Shown here in pieces: positions 10,005 through 21,323 of a stretch of 64,000 bases of DNA. Where the stretch lies: positions 784,590 through 848,589 of the forward strand of contig CM064539.1 in NCBI GenBank assembly GCA_032716605.1, written 5' to 3'. The DNA is from Paralithodes platypus. Taxonomy: Eukaryota > Arthropoda > Malacostraca > Decapoda > Lithodidae. Position 1 is the first letter of the stretch. The number at the start of each line of letters is the position of its first letter. The translations under genes and the position numbers were made by a program. The notes below the pieces were generated by a model. It saw only the letters and a program-made list of their open reading frames with translations, was not told the origin of the DNA and ran no database searches.

Positions 10005-11150
10005 TAATTATTACAAGAGAGAGATGGATGGGTGGACTGCGTATATATTGACATGAAGAAAGCTTTTGACAGAGTATCGCATAGCAGGCTGAAGTGGAAA
10101 TTAAAAGAGTATGGAGGGATTCAGGGTAGTTTGTTAAATTGGATAGAGGACTATCTTTCAGGGAGACAGATGAGGACTACTATCAGAGATAAATTTTCTA
10201 CGTGGAAAGATGTCACAAGTGGAGTTCCGCAGGGAGCGGTGCTGGCTCCCATAATGTTTCTAATATACATTAACGACATGCCAAAGGATATAAATGCATA
10301 TATGAATATGTTTGCATATGATGCCAAGATCATGAAGCGTATAGAAGATGAAAACAGTGGTAGGGAATTACAGAGGGATTTGGATAGGATAGATCAATGG
10401 AGCAAGAAGTGGAAAATGGAATTCAACACAAATAAATGTCATGTAGTGGAAATGGGAGTAAGTAAAAGAAGGCCTCATACGGAATATAAGTTAGGAGAAA
10501 ACACTATTAACCCATCAGAGAAAGAAAAGGACTTAGGGATAATTGTTAGGAGTGATCTTTCACCTGAGAATCATATTAATAAGATAGTGGGAGAAACATA
10601 TGGACTGCTAAACAGAATAAAAATAGCCTTTAACTATATAAACGAGGAGATGCTGGAGAAAATAATAAAAACATTGGTGAGACCAAGACTGGAGTATGCG
10701 GCAGTGGTGTGGGCACCACATCAAAAGAAGCTGGAGAAGGTTCAGAGAGCTGCAACTAGGATGATACCAGAACTGAGAGAATTACCATATGAGGAGAGAT
10801 TAAAGAAATTAGATTTACCATCTCTAATGGATAGGAGGGAGAGAGGCGATATGATTATGATGTACAAATGTGTGAGAGGACTCGAAAAGGTGGACAAGAA
10901 GGGTTATATTGTGAAAGATAATGGTAGAACTAGGGGGCATAGATATAAACTAATGAAAGGAAGATGTAAAGGAGATGTGAGAAAGTATAGTTTCCCTTAC
11001 AGAAGTATAAGTAAATGGAATCAGTTGGAAGAGGAAGTGGTGTGTGCCAAAAACATTCATATTTTTAAGGCAAAGTTAGATAATTGAAACTCAGGAAGCG
11101 GGACAATACGAGCCTAAAAAGCTCAACTCCTGTATACTACAAATAGGTAA
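10005..11150 (+). pseudogene. LINE RT remnant, CR1-like, dead active site
   Basis: The open frame from about 10008 to 11087 (a GTG at 10032 starts 'VDCVYIDMKKAFDRV') covers RT motifs A to E and the C-terminal tail of a LINE with a non-poly(A) 3' end. 'SGVPQGAVLAP' is normal, but the catalytic box reads FAYD at residues 94-97 instead of FADD, so the first catalytic Asp is Tyr. The 3' UTR ends in two AAATAGGT-type repeats (about 11138-11165), a CR1/L2-style tail. The element is 5'-truncated just before 'RDGWVD'. A related 3' fragment is at 39131-39625. Confidence 0.82.
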
Positions 11151-11164
11151 ATACAAATAGGTAA

Positions 11165-11303
11165 ATACACACACTCGCTCTCTTTTATATGTACACTTAC
11201 ATACACACACTCACTCTCTCTCCTTTACTCACACACTCTCTCTCACACACACACATACACACTCTCCCTCTCACACATACACACTCGCTCTCTCTCTCAC
11301 ACA

Positions 11304-11336
<33 letters not shown>

Positions 11337-11355
11337 ACTCCCATTCTCTCTCTCT
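11165..11355. repeat. CA/CT compound microsatellite
   Basis: Alternating (CA)n and (CT)n blocks between two LINE fragments. Confidence 0.9.
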
Positions 11356-13822
11356 CTCCTGAACGACTACTTTGCTTCAGTATTCACAAGGGAAAATACC
11401 AGTGACATGCCAAGTCCAGGATTAGTGTATCAGGGTGTAGTTCTTAGCAGAATCAGATGTACAATTGGGGATATTAAGTGTTGTCATAGATTCCAGTGGT
11501 TGTCGCTCAACAAGTGTTATTGGTATCTTTATAGTGACTGGGAAAAGTGCTTATCCCTCAGAGTATTAGTCAGTGTCCAAAACTTTGTGAAATATCTGAC
11601 AACACTTATTAACCTCGACCGTACCCCAGACGAGGTAGCAAAGAGAATAGACAAGTTAAGTAGGTTGAAGTCATCCGGCCCAGTTGGCTTTCTTGCACGA
11701 GTTGTATGTGAAGTGCGAGATGAAATCGCACCTTTCCTAGCAGACATCTTCAATAAATCACTAGAAAATGGAGAAGTCCCTGAAAACTCGAAACTGGCCA
11801 ATGTGACCCCAATCTTTAACAAAGGGGATCACAAATGTCCCAAGAATTACCGGCCAATTAGCTTGACTTCCATCATAGTAAAACTCTTAGAAGGGATACT
11901 AGTAGACAAGATAGTTGACTACCTAGAAATCCACAATTTAATTGAGATTCCCAACATGGATTCAGGCGACCCCCGATCATGTCTTACCAATTTGCTGGAA
12001 TTTTTCCATGAAATGCTGAGTGAGTATGACGAAAGTAGAGCCATATACATCCTTTACTTAGAATCTTAGATTTCAAAAAGCTTTTGATAAAGTGCCTCAT
12101 TGCAGGCTAATGTCAAAAGTGAGTGCGCTAGGTATCAATACAGAGGTCACAAATTGGATAGAAAGTTGGTTAACAGGTAGACAACGAGTGGTTGTTGTTG
12201 TTGTTCCCCAGGCTGTCTGGCCAATCAACCCCAAGGTCCCGAGCAAGGCCAAGGCCATAACCGAGCGGCCTACCACTAATAAAGTCCAGGTGACCGAAGC
12301 CACTCCAAGGCGGGGAGCTGAGGAGAGCGCGGAAACGCCCGGGAAACCAAAGCCCCACTCAAGGACCTGTGCCCCTTAGCAATTATGAAGGGAAAGTTGA
12401 GGGGCAAAGGAAAAAGGTGACGCTTTGGCTCCCCGTCTGTCAACCCCTAGGTTGGCAGTAGGGAGGTCAATCCACAGAAGAGACGACGTCACTTGAGATC
12501 TAGAAATATATAAGTCAGAGTAAGCTATGGGTATGGCAGAGAACGCTCAGCTCTCACTCTGATAGACCAGCCCATCACCACAACACACAGCACACAATGA
12601 TGTTTCTTCTGAGTGGACTGTAGTCACTTCTGGAGTTCCACAGGGATCTGTCCTTGGCCCACTACTGTTTATCATATATGTCAATGACATCGATATTGGT
12701 CTGTTGAGTGTGATCTCCAAGTTTGCAGATGACATAAAGCTCGAAATGAATGTGAAAGACCCCAATGGGGTTGAACAGCTCAGGATGGACCTCAACAAAC
12801 TGGGTGAATGGTTGGAGACATGGCATATAACTTGGAAAAGTGCAAGGTGATGCATATAGGCCAAGCAAACCCCAATTCAGCCTATTCACTATTGGGAATG
12901 CCTCTGGAAGTGACCGGCTTGGAAAAGCATTTGGATGTTCTGATTAGCAATGTCCTAAAGTTGTCCAAGCAGTGCATTGAAGTAGAGAAGAAAGCTCAGA
13001 AATTATTGGGCTATATTAAGAGGCAATTTAAGTATAGAAATAAGGAAATATTCCTCACACTTTACAACGCTCTAATACGGCCTCTCCTGGAGTATGCTGT
13101 TCAATTCTGGTCTCCAGCACTCAGGAAAGATATAGAGCGACTGAAAAGAGGAAACGCTAGGGCTACAAAGCTTATTCCATCGCTTAGAAGACTGAGGTAT
13201 GAGGACCGGTTGATCTCTTCCCGTTGGAAACACGCAGACTACGAGGTCAGCTCATTGAAGTTTTTAAAATACTTAATGGGTTTGACAAATATGGATTATA
13301 GCAAAATGTTTAGGCTCAATATGAATACAACACACGCAACCATAAGCAAACATTCTTCTTCACTGCCATCAAAGACTGGAACGACCTACCCCAGTCAGTC
13401 CGTGAAAAGAGAACACTGTATTCCTTCAGACGTAGCCTGAAGGAACACCTGAACCGGACAGCTGCGAGAAGGGAGCACCAAGCTTATGTCTACTACTAAA
13501 TACGACATAAGAGATAGACAAACCAAACTGAAATGATTACTGATTACGGATTACTGATATTTACTATAGGATGTAAGGTATCTTAAAATAACCCCCTAGA
13601 AATACTTTCTCTAAAGTATCTATTTCTTTATCCTCCCCATTTCCCCAGCTAACCTAATCCCACAAGGACTCCAATGGAAATACGCCTAACGGCCTTATTG
13701 GGCTATCCTTAGTTGGAATTATGCAAGGCTGGTACATGTCATATTTGTAACAAACTATGTGGTACCAACTCTGTAAATTGCTAACTGAATAAATATTATT
13801 ATTATTATTATTATTATTATAA
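11356..13822 (+). pseudogene. CR1/L2-like LINE RT, frameshifted and interrupted
   Basis: Starts with 'LNDYFASVFTRE', a common LINE pre-RT motif. It continues through 'APFLADIFNKSLENGEVP', 'NYRPISLTS' and, after a frameshift near 12066, 'FQKAFDKVPH' (motif A lacking one base). It is split at about 12189 by a ~400-bp repeat, then resumes at about 12596 with 'SGVPQGSVLGPLLF' and FADD at about 12725-12735. Another frameshift near 12820 leads into 'YNLEKCKVMHIG', 'LIRPLLEYAVQFWSPALRKD' and the C-terminal domain to 13440. The 3' UTR has CTGAATAAATATTATTATT and ends in a TTA microsatellite (13795-13822). At least two frameshifts make it a pseudogene. Confidence 0.82.
12189..12596. mobile_element. 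Insertion, possible solo LTR, copy 1
   Basis: A ~400-bp block interrupts the LINE between the codons for RQRVVV and NDVSSEW. It begins TGTTGTTGTTGTTCCCC and ends CACACAGCACACA, so it has 5'-TG...CA-3' ends. It contains a TATATAAG box (about 12508) followed 50 bp later by CAGCTCTCACTCTGATAG, as in an LTR promoter. The part from 12271 to 12582 is shared with 50805-51128. No clear target duplication was found, so the LTR interpretation is tentative. Confidence 0.55.
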
Positions 13823-13989
13823 CCATGGCTGGAAATTAGAATTGAAAAGGTTCAGCACTAGTATCTGTGGAAACTTGTTCACATATAAGATCTGTTCTAC
13901 CTGGAACAAACTTCCCTCCGAAGTTGTAAATAGTTCGTCAGTAGAGCAGTTCAAGAAAAGAGTAGATAGTATTTTGCACACTCTGTAAT
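13823..13989 (+). pseudogene. LINE ORF2 C-terminal tail fragment
   Basis: One open frame to TAA at 13987-13989 reads 'ICSTWNKLPSEVVNSSSVEQ' and 'FKKRVDSILHTL'. This matches the 'W-N-x-LP...V...S...FK-x-x-LD' end common to CR1/L2 ORF2 proteins. It is a different element from the one ending at 13822. Confidence 0.65.
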
Positions 13990-14094
13990 GAGTGTAGTGC
14001 ACTAAACAGTCTCTCTTACCTTCCACTTCCAGTATCTCCTCGGAATGGAGTGCAAGGTCTCCGAGATACTGACTATTCCTTGTAACTCCTTGTA

Positions 14095-14133
<39 letters not shown>

Positions 14134-14348
14134 TACACACCCACACAACCAGTTTCCCTCATGTTATCCCAGATGGTATTTATATCTACAGTTTGTCTAT
14201 CAATATGCTCAGGCCCAATCCACATTTTTCCTATTTTTATTTTTTATTTTCTATTTGATTCTATTTTATTATTTTTTTCCCCCAGATGGTGTACCTCGTA
14301 TTTTTCCCCACTCGTCCTGCCCAAGGTTATTAACCTTGGTCTTGCCCA

Positions 14349-14395
<47 letters not shown>
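14095..14395. repeat. CT/CA microsatellites
   Basis: (CT)n then (CA)n at 14098-14140, a T-rich tract at 14220-14280, and (CT)n at about 14351-14393. No gene. Confidence 0.9.
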
Positions 14396-14399
<4 letters not shown>

Positions 14400-14429
14400 C
14401 ATAAAATCGTATACTGATAGCCAAGGTTA

Positions 14430-14799
14430 AGAGATACAAACTTTTCTCTTTCTCTCCCTCTCTCTTTGGCTTGTATCCATTCGACCCCATTCAGCCTACT
14501 GTTTAAGACGTTTACCCCCATCCAGGTGTCAATATTTTCCTGACGAGCGTTAGCGAGCTAGCATATATATATTTTTGTTTTTGACAGCAAGCTAAATTTG
14601 TAAATTTTTCGATGGAAAAATTTCTCCGGCGAAGCCATATTTCTCCATACAATGCTGGCTCGCTATCGCTCGCCAGGAAGAAATCTCCTGAATGGAGATA
14701 AACATCATAAACAGTTGGCTGAATGGGGCCGAATGAATACAAGCCAGGGAAAGAGAGAACAGGAGAGAAAGATATAACAAAGCAGGTGACCCCCCTTAG
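14430..14799. mobile_element. TTAA-flanked MITE, family A, left end eroded
   Basis: The right end reads AGGTGACCCCCCTTA and the interior has GGCGAAGCC, a GCTCGCTATCGCTCGCCAGG hairpin arm and GGCTGAATGGGGCCG. It matches full copies at 19386-19779 and 23431-24280. The left terminus cannot be identified because of the preceding CT tract. Confidence 0.65.
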
Positions 14800-14989
14800 T
14801 GCAAAGGAGGAGTACAAAGGAAATCAAGTAACAACATATCTAGTGACCCTTCTAGGCTGCTTGTCCTCCAAAACACTGAGGATCAAGTGTCCAAACAGTG
14901 GTTTAGAGTGGGTAAGGGAACATTGGAAAGGGAATTACTGCCCTTAAGATGATTGACTGCGGGTGGAAGGAGCAGGTCTATACAAAAAT

Positions 14990-15298
14990 ATATATATACA
15001 GCATATGCACACAAACGAACACATACACACACATAAACATACCACAAACACACACACGTTTATTTACACAGACCATACTTACACACACACACACACATAG
15101 ACACACACACACGCACACGAGCGCATCAATACCTACACACCGATACCCCAATAAACCCCCCTCCTAAACACACACACAGATAGATAGATAGATAGATAGT
15201 TTATATTTATACACAGACGCACACATCAATGCATACAGTAACACCCCCCCCCCCCCCCCCACCCGACACACACACACACACACACATACACACATTTA
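14990..15298. repeat. CA, GATA and poly(C) microsatellites
   Basis: A CA-rich tract spans 14996-15180, (GATA)n 15180-15200, a C run about 15242-15260 and (CA)n to 15298. No gene. Confidence 0.9.
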
Positions 15299-15631
15299 TT
15301 AAGGGGAGGTATTTAGTTTGTTCCCTACGTTTTCATTAAGCTTAAAATTACACCCCCTAGACCCCCTTTCAAGATAAATTTGTACATTTTTCGGTAGACA
15401 AATTTCCCGGCCGGAGGCCGGTTGCTCTTAAATTACAAGGCTCGCTATCGCTCGCCAGGAAAAGATCGACACCATGGCACGAAAGGTCTTAAAATTGACA
15501 GTAATGGGGTAAAATATCTTAAAATGTCCAAACTAGTGGGGCGAACATCTTAAAATTTCAAAATGAATAGGGCTAAACATGAGGGAGAAGGGGTCCATAA
15601 AAAAGTCCCTCCAGTGGAAATCTCCCCTTAA
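15299..15631. mobile_element. TTAA-flanked MITE, family B, complete
   Basis: 333 bp bounded by TTAAGGGGAG on the left and CTCCCCTTAA on the right. It contains TTTTTCGGTAGACAAATTTC, GGCCGGAGGCCGG, GCTCGCTATCGCTCGCCAGG and several TTAAAAT(T/G) phrases. TTAA boundaries suggest mobilisation by a piggyBac-like transposase, which is inference from the TSD alone. Confidence 0.75.
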
Positions 15632-15639
15632 CAGACACA

Positions 15640-18560
15640 TAATCAAAGCGGTTTTTTTTTCTATGTGAATGACGGAGACAAAAGGCAGAACTGCCTGTAG
15701 CGAGTGATTCCCCCAGAGTTGAAAGAGTGACAGGGCCTAAATCAAGGGACGTTCGAGCCAAAATGCATGGACACGCGGAGTTTGAAGCAATTTAAGTCAT
15801 AGGAAGAGGGAAAGACTGATTCTGGGAGAGAGTTGCAGAGCTCAGCTGTTGAATAGAAGAAAGTCTGAGAGTAACATTTCACTCTTGGGTTGAAGAGTTG
15901 AACAGAGTAGAGGTGGGATTGTGTTGCAAGACGGGTACCGACGTGCCCTACGAAGAGGAGGTGGTATACACTGGGAGAGCTCTGAGGAACACTGATTATT
16001 ATAGTAGTGATAGAATAGTGAGAGAGATGCAACATTGCGGCAGACAGAGAGAGATTGCAGAGAGTTGGTGAGTAGAGGGGAGTTAATGAGACGGAAGGCT
16101 TTCTTTTCTACTTTGTCTAGAAGTGCGTTGTGAGAGGATCCTCCTCACACTGTGAACAATACTCAATACAAGGATGCACCGTGCTCCTGTACAGAGCAAG
16201 AAGCTGTGCAGGGGTAAAGAACCCCTTGAGGCGGTTGAGCACATCCAGCTTCTAGGAGGCTGGCTTAGCAAGACTGGTAATATGGTCCTTCCAAGTGAGA
16301 GCAGAACAAAAAGAGACGCCAAGAATATTGAGAGACGATGCAGGATTGATTTTTGTATTGTTGAAGAATAAGGGATAGTCCTCTAGGAGATCCGGACGGG
16401 TAGATAGATGGAGAAATCGGGTTTTGGAAGCATTTAAGGTAACAAGGTTTTCTCTGTCTCAATTGGAAATAGTAATTAGATCAGCGGATAAGTGTTCTAT
16501 GACTTCATTACGCTTGTCTTTGAGGGATTGCTGGCTGGGGCGTTCTGGAAAACTAATTGAGTGGTGTAAGGTAGAGTCGTCTGCATATGAATGGATGGGA
16601 CTGGATGTACAGTTGAGAAGATCATTTATGAAAATTAGAAAGAGAATAGGAGATAGGACAGAACCCTGAGGAACACCGGAGTTGATAGGATGAGGAAATG
16701 AGCTATGGCCGTCCACAACCGCAGCTATGGAACGGCCGGAAAGGAAATTAGAGACAAAGGCACAGATGGAGGGACAGAAACCGAAGGAGGGCAATTTGAA
16801 AATTAAAGATTTGTGCCAGACTCTATCGAAGGCCTTCGATAGGTCTAGTGCAACAGAAAAAGTCTCACCAAAGTCCCGAAAGGAGGATGACCAAGAGTTA
16901 GTAATATATGAAAGAAGATCACCAGTAGAGCGACCCTTAAGGAAACCATACTGGCAATCTGAGAGCAGATTATGAGAAGAGAAATGCTTAAGAAATTTGG
17001 AAGCAAGAACAGTTTCAAAAACCTTAGTGATACAAGAGATGAGAGCAATTGGACGATAGTTGGGAGGGTTGAGAGCGGTCACCCTTCTTTGGGACAGGTT
17101 GAATGAGAGCAAACTTCCAGCAAGAAGGAAAGACGTTAGAGGAGAGACAGAGACGAAAGAGTTTGCCTAAGCAGGGGGTCAGCACGGAAGCACAGTTTTT
17201 AAGAACAACAGGAGGATCACCGTCCGGACCATACGCCTTCTTAGTATTAAGCCCAGAGAGGGTAGAAAGTACATCTTTAGAAGAGATTAGGATATTAGGC
17301 ATAAGTAGGAGAGAGGGGGGTGGAGAGAGAGAGGAATAGCACCGGAATCATCCAAGGTAGAGTTTCTGGCAAAAGTTTGAGCAAAGAGTTCAGCTTTGTC
17401 AGAGGAAGAAGTGTTGGTTGTGCCATCAGAGTGGAAAAGGGGAGGGAAAGACTAGGAAGAAAAGTTGTTGGAGAGGTTTTTGGCTAGATGCCAGAAAGCT
17501 TGGGAAGAGCTAGAGTTGGATAGTTCAGTGCATTTATTATTGATGAAAGAGTGCTTGGCAAGTCAAAGAAAAGATTTGGCTTGATTCCGGGCAGAAACAT
17601 AGGAAGAATTAGATTCTTGAGTTTTAAGGTGTCGGTACCGTTTGAATGCTTCCTTCTTGTTGTGGACAGCAGTAGAACAAGCGTGAGTAAACCAAGATTT
17701 GTTTGCATTAGACCGAGAGAAAGAAAATGGAATGTATGCTTCCATGCCCGAGAGGATTACCTCGGTAATGCATTCAGCACTCTCCGAGGGTCCTCGGCCA
17801 CGGAAGCAGAAGTCATTCCATGGGAAATCAAAGAAGTACTGCCGGAGAGCCTCCCAGTCGGCAGCGCAAAAGCGCCGCCGGCTGGGAGGATCGGATGGCC
17901 ATACTGAAGAGATAGGACAGGTGACGAAGTTAAGTTTATGGTCGGAGGAGGCCAAAGGAGAGAAAAAGATTGACAGTATAAGAGGAAGGGTTAGAAGTCA
18001 GAAATATGTCAAGAATGTTGGGCCGATCTCCGAAGCGATCCGGGATACAGGTGGCTTGCTGGACCAGCTGCTCTATGTCATTTATGATAGAAAAGACTTA
18101 GGCTTGTTCACCAGGTTGGTCAGTAGAGTGAGAGGAGAGCCATTGGCGGTGGTGAACGTTGAAATCTCCTAAGATGGAGATTTCAGAGAAGGGAGAGATA
18201 GATAGGTGTTCCACTTTAGAGTTTAGATAGACGAAGAATTTGGGAAAGTCGGTAGAGTTAGGGGAAAGATAGACAGCACAGAAATATTTAGTATGAGAAT
18301 GACAGGAAAGTTTGAGCCATAAAGTTGAGAATTCAGAGGAGTCTAAATCGGGAACACGAGAACAAGTGAGTTTGTTGTGCAAGTATGCACAACATCCGCC
18401 TTTGGCTTTGAAACTAGGATAGAGAAAGTAGGAGGATACAGAGAAGGGGCTGCTGGAAGGTGTTTCAGATACCTGGGTTTCGGTGAGGAAAAGAAGATTA
18501 GGTTTGGAGGAGGAGAGATGGTGTTCAACAGAGTGTAAATTAGAGGAAAGGCCGCGAATA
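15640..18560 (-). pseudogene. Jockey-like LINE, endonuclease plus RT, decayed
   Basis: Read on the minus strand. An EEP endonuclease fragment (18382-18098) ends in 'EISILGDFNVHHRQW', the catalytic DFN box. A linker domain follows (17955-17563). RT spans 17302-16459 with 'DGDPPVVLKNC', 'LIQPVPKKGD', 'NYRPIALISC', 'ALDLSKAFDRVWH', 'SGVPQGSVLSPILF' and SYADDSTLHH, so both catalytic Asp are retained. Tail fragments in shifted frames (16470-15742) include 'FNSAELCNSLPESVF'. At least four frame breaks make it non-functional. The 3' UTR extends to about 15640, and scraps of the same 3' region recur at 6260-6380 and 20900-21290. The EN-RT order and motif style fit the Jockey superclade. Confidence 0.82.
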
Positions 18561-19040
18561 TTGTAAAAGTTGATAGTAAGAGTGACAGGCCGTGGTCCAG
18601 AGCATTTAGAGAAGGTCGGGCATTGTGTGGGGGTATTTATGGTCCCCCCCCCCCCCCCCCCCTGGGGACTCCGAGGCTGGGCCTGTGTTCATCATTTCTG
18701 TTAACTAATTTTGAAGGAGGAAGTGTGGTGTGCGTGTTAAGTGTAGTGAAGTAGATAGGAGAAGGAGGGGTTTGTGAGAGCATGCTGGACTACTCTCAGT
18801 GTAAGTGAGGCACAAAGGGAATCAGTAAGAGAGGCCAAGCAAATGAAACAGGAGTTCCAGCGATTCCTTATCAAAGGCCCACAGCCTCTCCTGCCTCCCT
18901 GTTCGATTGATGCCTACAATCTACCCCCATTCCCCCTATTAGTCGCCTTGTACGACACGCAGTAGGACGCGTGGGGCATATTCTTTTTTTTCCTCCACCA
19001 TAAGATGGAGGCCCCCTTACCCCCAGGGGGGGGGGGGTAT
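18561..19040. other. Probable LINE 5' region and G/C tracts
   Basis: A poly(C) run at about 18643-18662 and a poly(G) run at about 19026-19038 flank a 360-bp stretch. On the minus strand that stretch contains GGGGGAATGGGGGTAGATTG and may be the LINE 5' UTR. No reliable ORF1 was found. Confidence 0.4.
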
Positions 19041-19385
19041 TCTATTTTGGCTATCATTAGACGATTATATACAGCTTAGGAAAGAGCTGTGGGAATTACA
19101 AGGATCAAAACTATCTCAACTAACCCTCAGACTTCCATATATACTCTCTAATCTGGTAAAATCGCCTATTAACCCTTTCAAGCTCCAATACGCATTTCTG
19201 TTTGGTTTTCTGGTAATTATTAGACGATTTTATTCAGATTAGGAAGTGTATATGGAAGTCAGAGGGTTGATTGATATAGTCTTTACCCTTTAAATACCCA
19301 CAGATCCTTCCTAATCTGAATAAAATCGTCTATTAATAGCCCAGAAAACAGAGAAGCCACGCGCCGTCGTATCTTCCCAGGGATT
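19041..19385. mobile_element. Palindromic MITE family C, nested copies
   Basis: Arms with ATTAGACGATTTTATTCAGA and its complement TCTGAATAAAATCGTCTA flank 'TTAACCCTTTCAAGCTCCAA' starts. At least two overlapping copies are present (about 19045-19170 and 19171-19345), so one probably inserted into or recombined with another. Confidence 0.65.
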
Positions 19386-19779
19386 TTAAGGGGGGTCACA
19401 GGCTTTTTGTTTTATCTTTCTCTACTTTTCTCTCTCTCCCTGGCTTGTACCCATTCGGCCCCATTCAACCAACCGTTTTAAGACGTTTATCCCCATCCAG
19501 GTGTCGATTTCTTCCTGGCGAGCGATAGTGACCCAGCTTTGTATGGAGAAATCCGGCTTCGCCGGAGAAATTTTTCTATCGAAAATTTTTATAAATTTAG
19601 CTTGCAATCAAAAAAAATATATAAACAGTATATGCTGGCTCGCTACCGCTCACCAGGAAAATATTGACACCTGGATGGGGGTAAAGTCTTAAAACAGTAG
19701 GCTGAATGGGGCCGAATTGATAAAAGCTAAAAAGAGAGGGAGACAAAGAGAAAAAAAAAAAAACGGTGACCCCCCTTAA
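19386..19779. mobile_element. TTAA-flanked MITE, family A, complete
   Basis: Bounded by TTAAGGGGGGTCAC and GTGACCCCCCTTAA (394 bp). Internal inverted parts include CTGGCGAGCGATAGTGACCC with GGCTCGCTACCGCTCACCAG, and TTTTCTATCGAAAATTTTTA. It has no coding sequence. Confidence 0.8.
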
Positions 19780-19799
19780 ATGTCAGCGAAGGTCTTTCA

Positions 19800-20000
19800 C
19801 CCATAATAGCCAGCTTACCCACACCTACAATACACACACACAGCCACATACACACACACTCACAGCCACATTCACACACACACTCACAGCCACATACACA
19901 CACTCACACAGCCACATACACACACACTCACAGCCACATTCACACACACTCACACATACACACACACTCACACATACACACACTCACACCTATATTGATG
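19800..20000 (+). repeat. CA-rich minisatellite
   Basis: A degenerate unit CACAGCCACATACACACACA alternates with CACTCACAG. It is not coding, although one strand is open. Confidence 0.85.
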
Positions 20001-20023
20001 GCGGTGGCAACAGTGTGCAGATA

Positions 20024-20345
20024 TTAACCCTTTCAAGCTCCAATACGCGTTTTAGCAGTATATTTTGGCTATCATTAGACGATTTTATGCAGCTTAGGAA
20101 GGATCTGTGGGTGTTAAAAGGGTAAATACTATCTCAATCAACCCTCTGACTTCCATATACCCTTCCTAATCTGAATAAAATCGTCTAATAATTACCAGAA
20201 AACCAAACAGAAATGCGTATTGGAACTTGAAAGGTCAAGCTCCAATACGCATTTCTGTTCTGTTTTCTGGCTCCTATTAGACGCTTTTATTCAGATTACT
20301 AACTGTATACGAAAGTCAAAGGGTTGATTGAGATAGTATTTACCC
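20024..20345. mobile_element. Palindromic MITE family C (TTAACCC ends)
   Basis: Begins TTAACCCTTTCAAGCTCCAA. The left arm holds ATTAGACGATTTTATGCAGC and the right arm CTGAATAAAATCGTCTAATA, ending CGTATTGGAACTTGAAAGG near 20235. A second partial copy follows immediately. Other members lie at 20651, 22352, 25404, 24285, 51577 and 52263. Confidence 0.75.
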
Positions 20346-20650
20346 TTTTAACACCCACAGATCATAGCTAAAGCCGGTATCACTCGAGAGCATTTGTAGT
20401 CAACATTTGATAATCAACATTTTGCTGGCAACATTTCTGGAATATTTTGCACTGGAATCGGAAACTAGACTGGTGATAGATGAATTTACGTAACCGAAAT
20501 ATCTAAAATGTCGACCTCATAAGCTGCCAGACCAGTGTTGAGCATAAATATTGAGGGAAAAAGCGCTCGTGTGATATCGGCTTAAGTTGCATAAAATCGT
20601 CTAATGATAGCCAAAATAAACTTCTAAAACGCGTCAAAGCTTCAAGGGGT
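20346..20650. other. Intergenic between MITE copies
   Basis: About 230 bases without recognisable features, then an isolated family C arm (GCATAAAATCGTCTAATGAT) near 20590. Confidence 0.5.
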
Positions 20651-20864
20651 TAACCCTTTCAGTACCAGGGACGTTCCTGTTATCATATTCTGGCAACTAT
20701 TGGACGATTTCCTTCAGCTTTGGAACGACCTCTAGCAATAATAAGACTTCGAACTATCTCAACCAACCTCTTTTGACTACCACAGGTCCTTCCTAAGCTG
20801 CAAGATATCGTCTAAATCTAGCTAGAATACAATATAACACACGTCGCTGGTACTCAAAGGGTTA
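20651..20864. mobile_element. Palindromic MITE family C
   Basis: Starts TTAACCCTTTCAGTACCAGG and ends GCTGGTACTCAAAGGGTTAA. The arms are inverted copies around a centre near 20755. A third arm, GTTGAGTCCCAGCGACG, abuts on the right. Confidence 0.75.
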
Positions 20865-20899
20865 ACCCGTTGAGTCCCAGCGACGTGTGTTATATTGTA

Positions 20900-21300
20900 T
20901 TCTAGCCAAATTCAAGGGACGTTGAGGTCAACGTGCCTAGATACATGAAGCTTAAAGCAGTTTAAGTCATAGAATGAAGGAAATATTGATTGAGGGAGAG
21001 AGTTCCAGAGTTCACTAGTTGAGTAGAAGAAAGGGTAGGAGTTGTGTTATCGGGCGTACCACTACCGACATACAGCATAATAACTCCTCTCTAAAACATT
21101 AACCTAACCAAACAACCTAAGCTAACCTAACTATAGTATTCATGTAGTAATGAGAATACTAGGTTAGGTTAGGTTTTTTAGTTAGGTTAAGTATTTATAG
21201 ATGATTTATGATGTATGTCGGTAGTGGTACGCCCGATAACACAACTCTTACCGAAGAAAGACTGAAGAGGGTTCAAAGAAGAGCTGAAGCTATCAGTCGT
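20900..21300 (-). pseudogene. LINE 3' scrap split by a foldback MITE
   Basis: 20909-21033 matches the 3' coding/UTR region of the minus-strand LINE at 15742-15870 (shared TTTAAGTCATAG, GAGAGAGTTCCAGAG and GTAGAAGAAAG phrases). It is interrupted at 21034-21252 by the foldback MITE and resumes with ACTGAAGAGGGTTCAAAGAA. Confidence 0.6.
21034..21252. mobile_element. Foldback MITE, copy 2 (8-bp TSD)
   Basis: 219 bp, near-palindromic, with ends GGTAGGAGTTGTGTTATCGG and the matching inverted end ...ACAACTCTTACC. It is flanked by a perfect 8-bp duplication GAAGAAAG (21026-21033 and 21253-21260) inside a LINE scrap. The same family is at 27-236, with the central part in opposite orientation. TTAGG-type motifs lie in the inner arms. 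Confidence 0.88.
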
Positions 21301-21323
21301 TACAAAAAAACAGGGTAAATATA

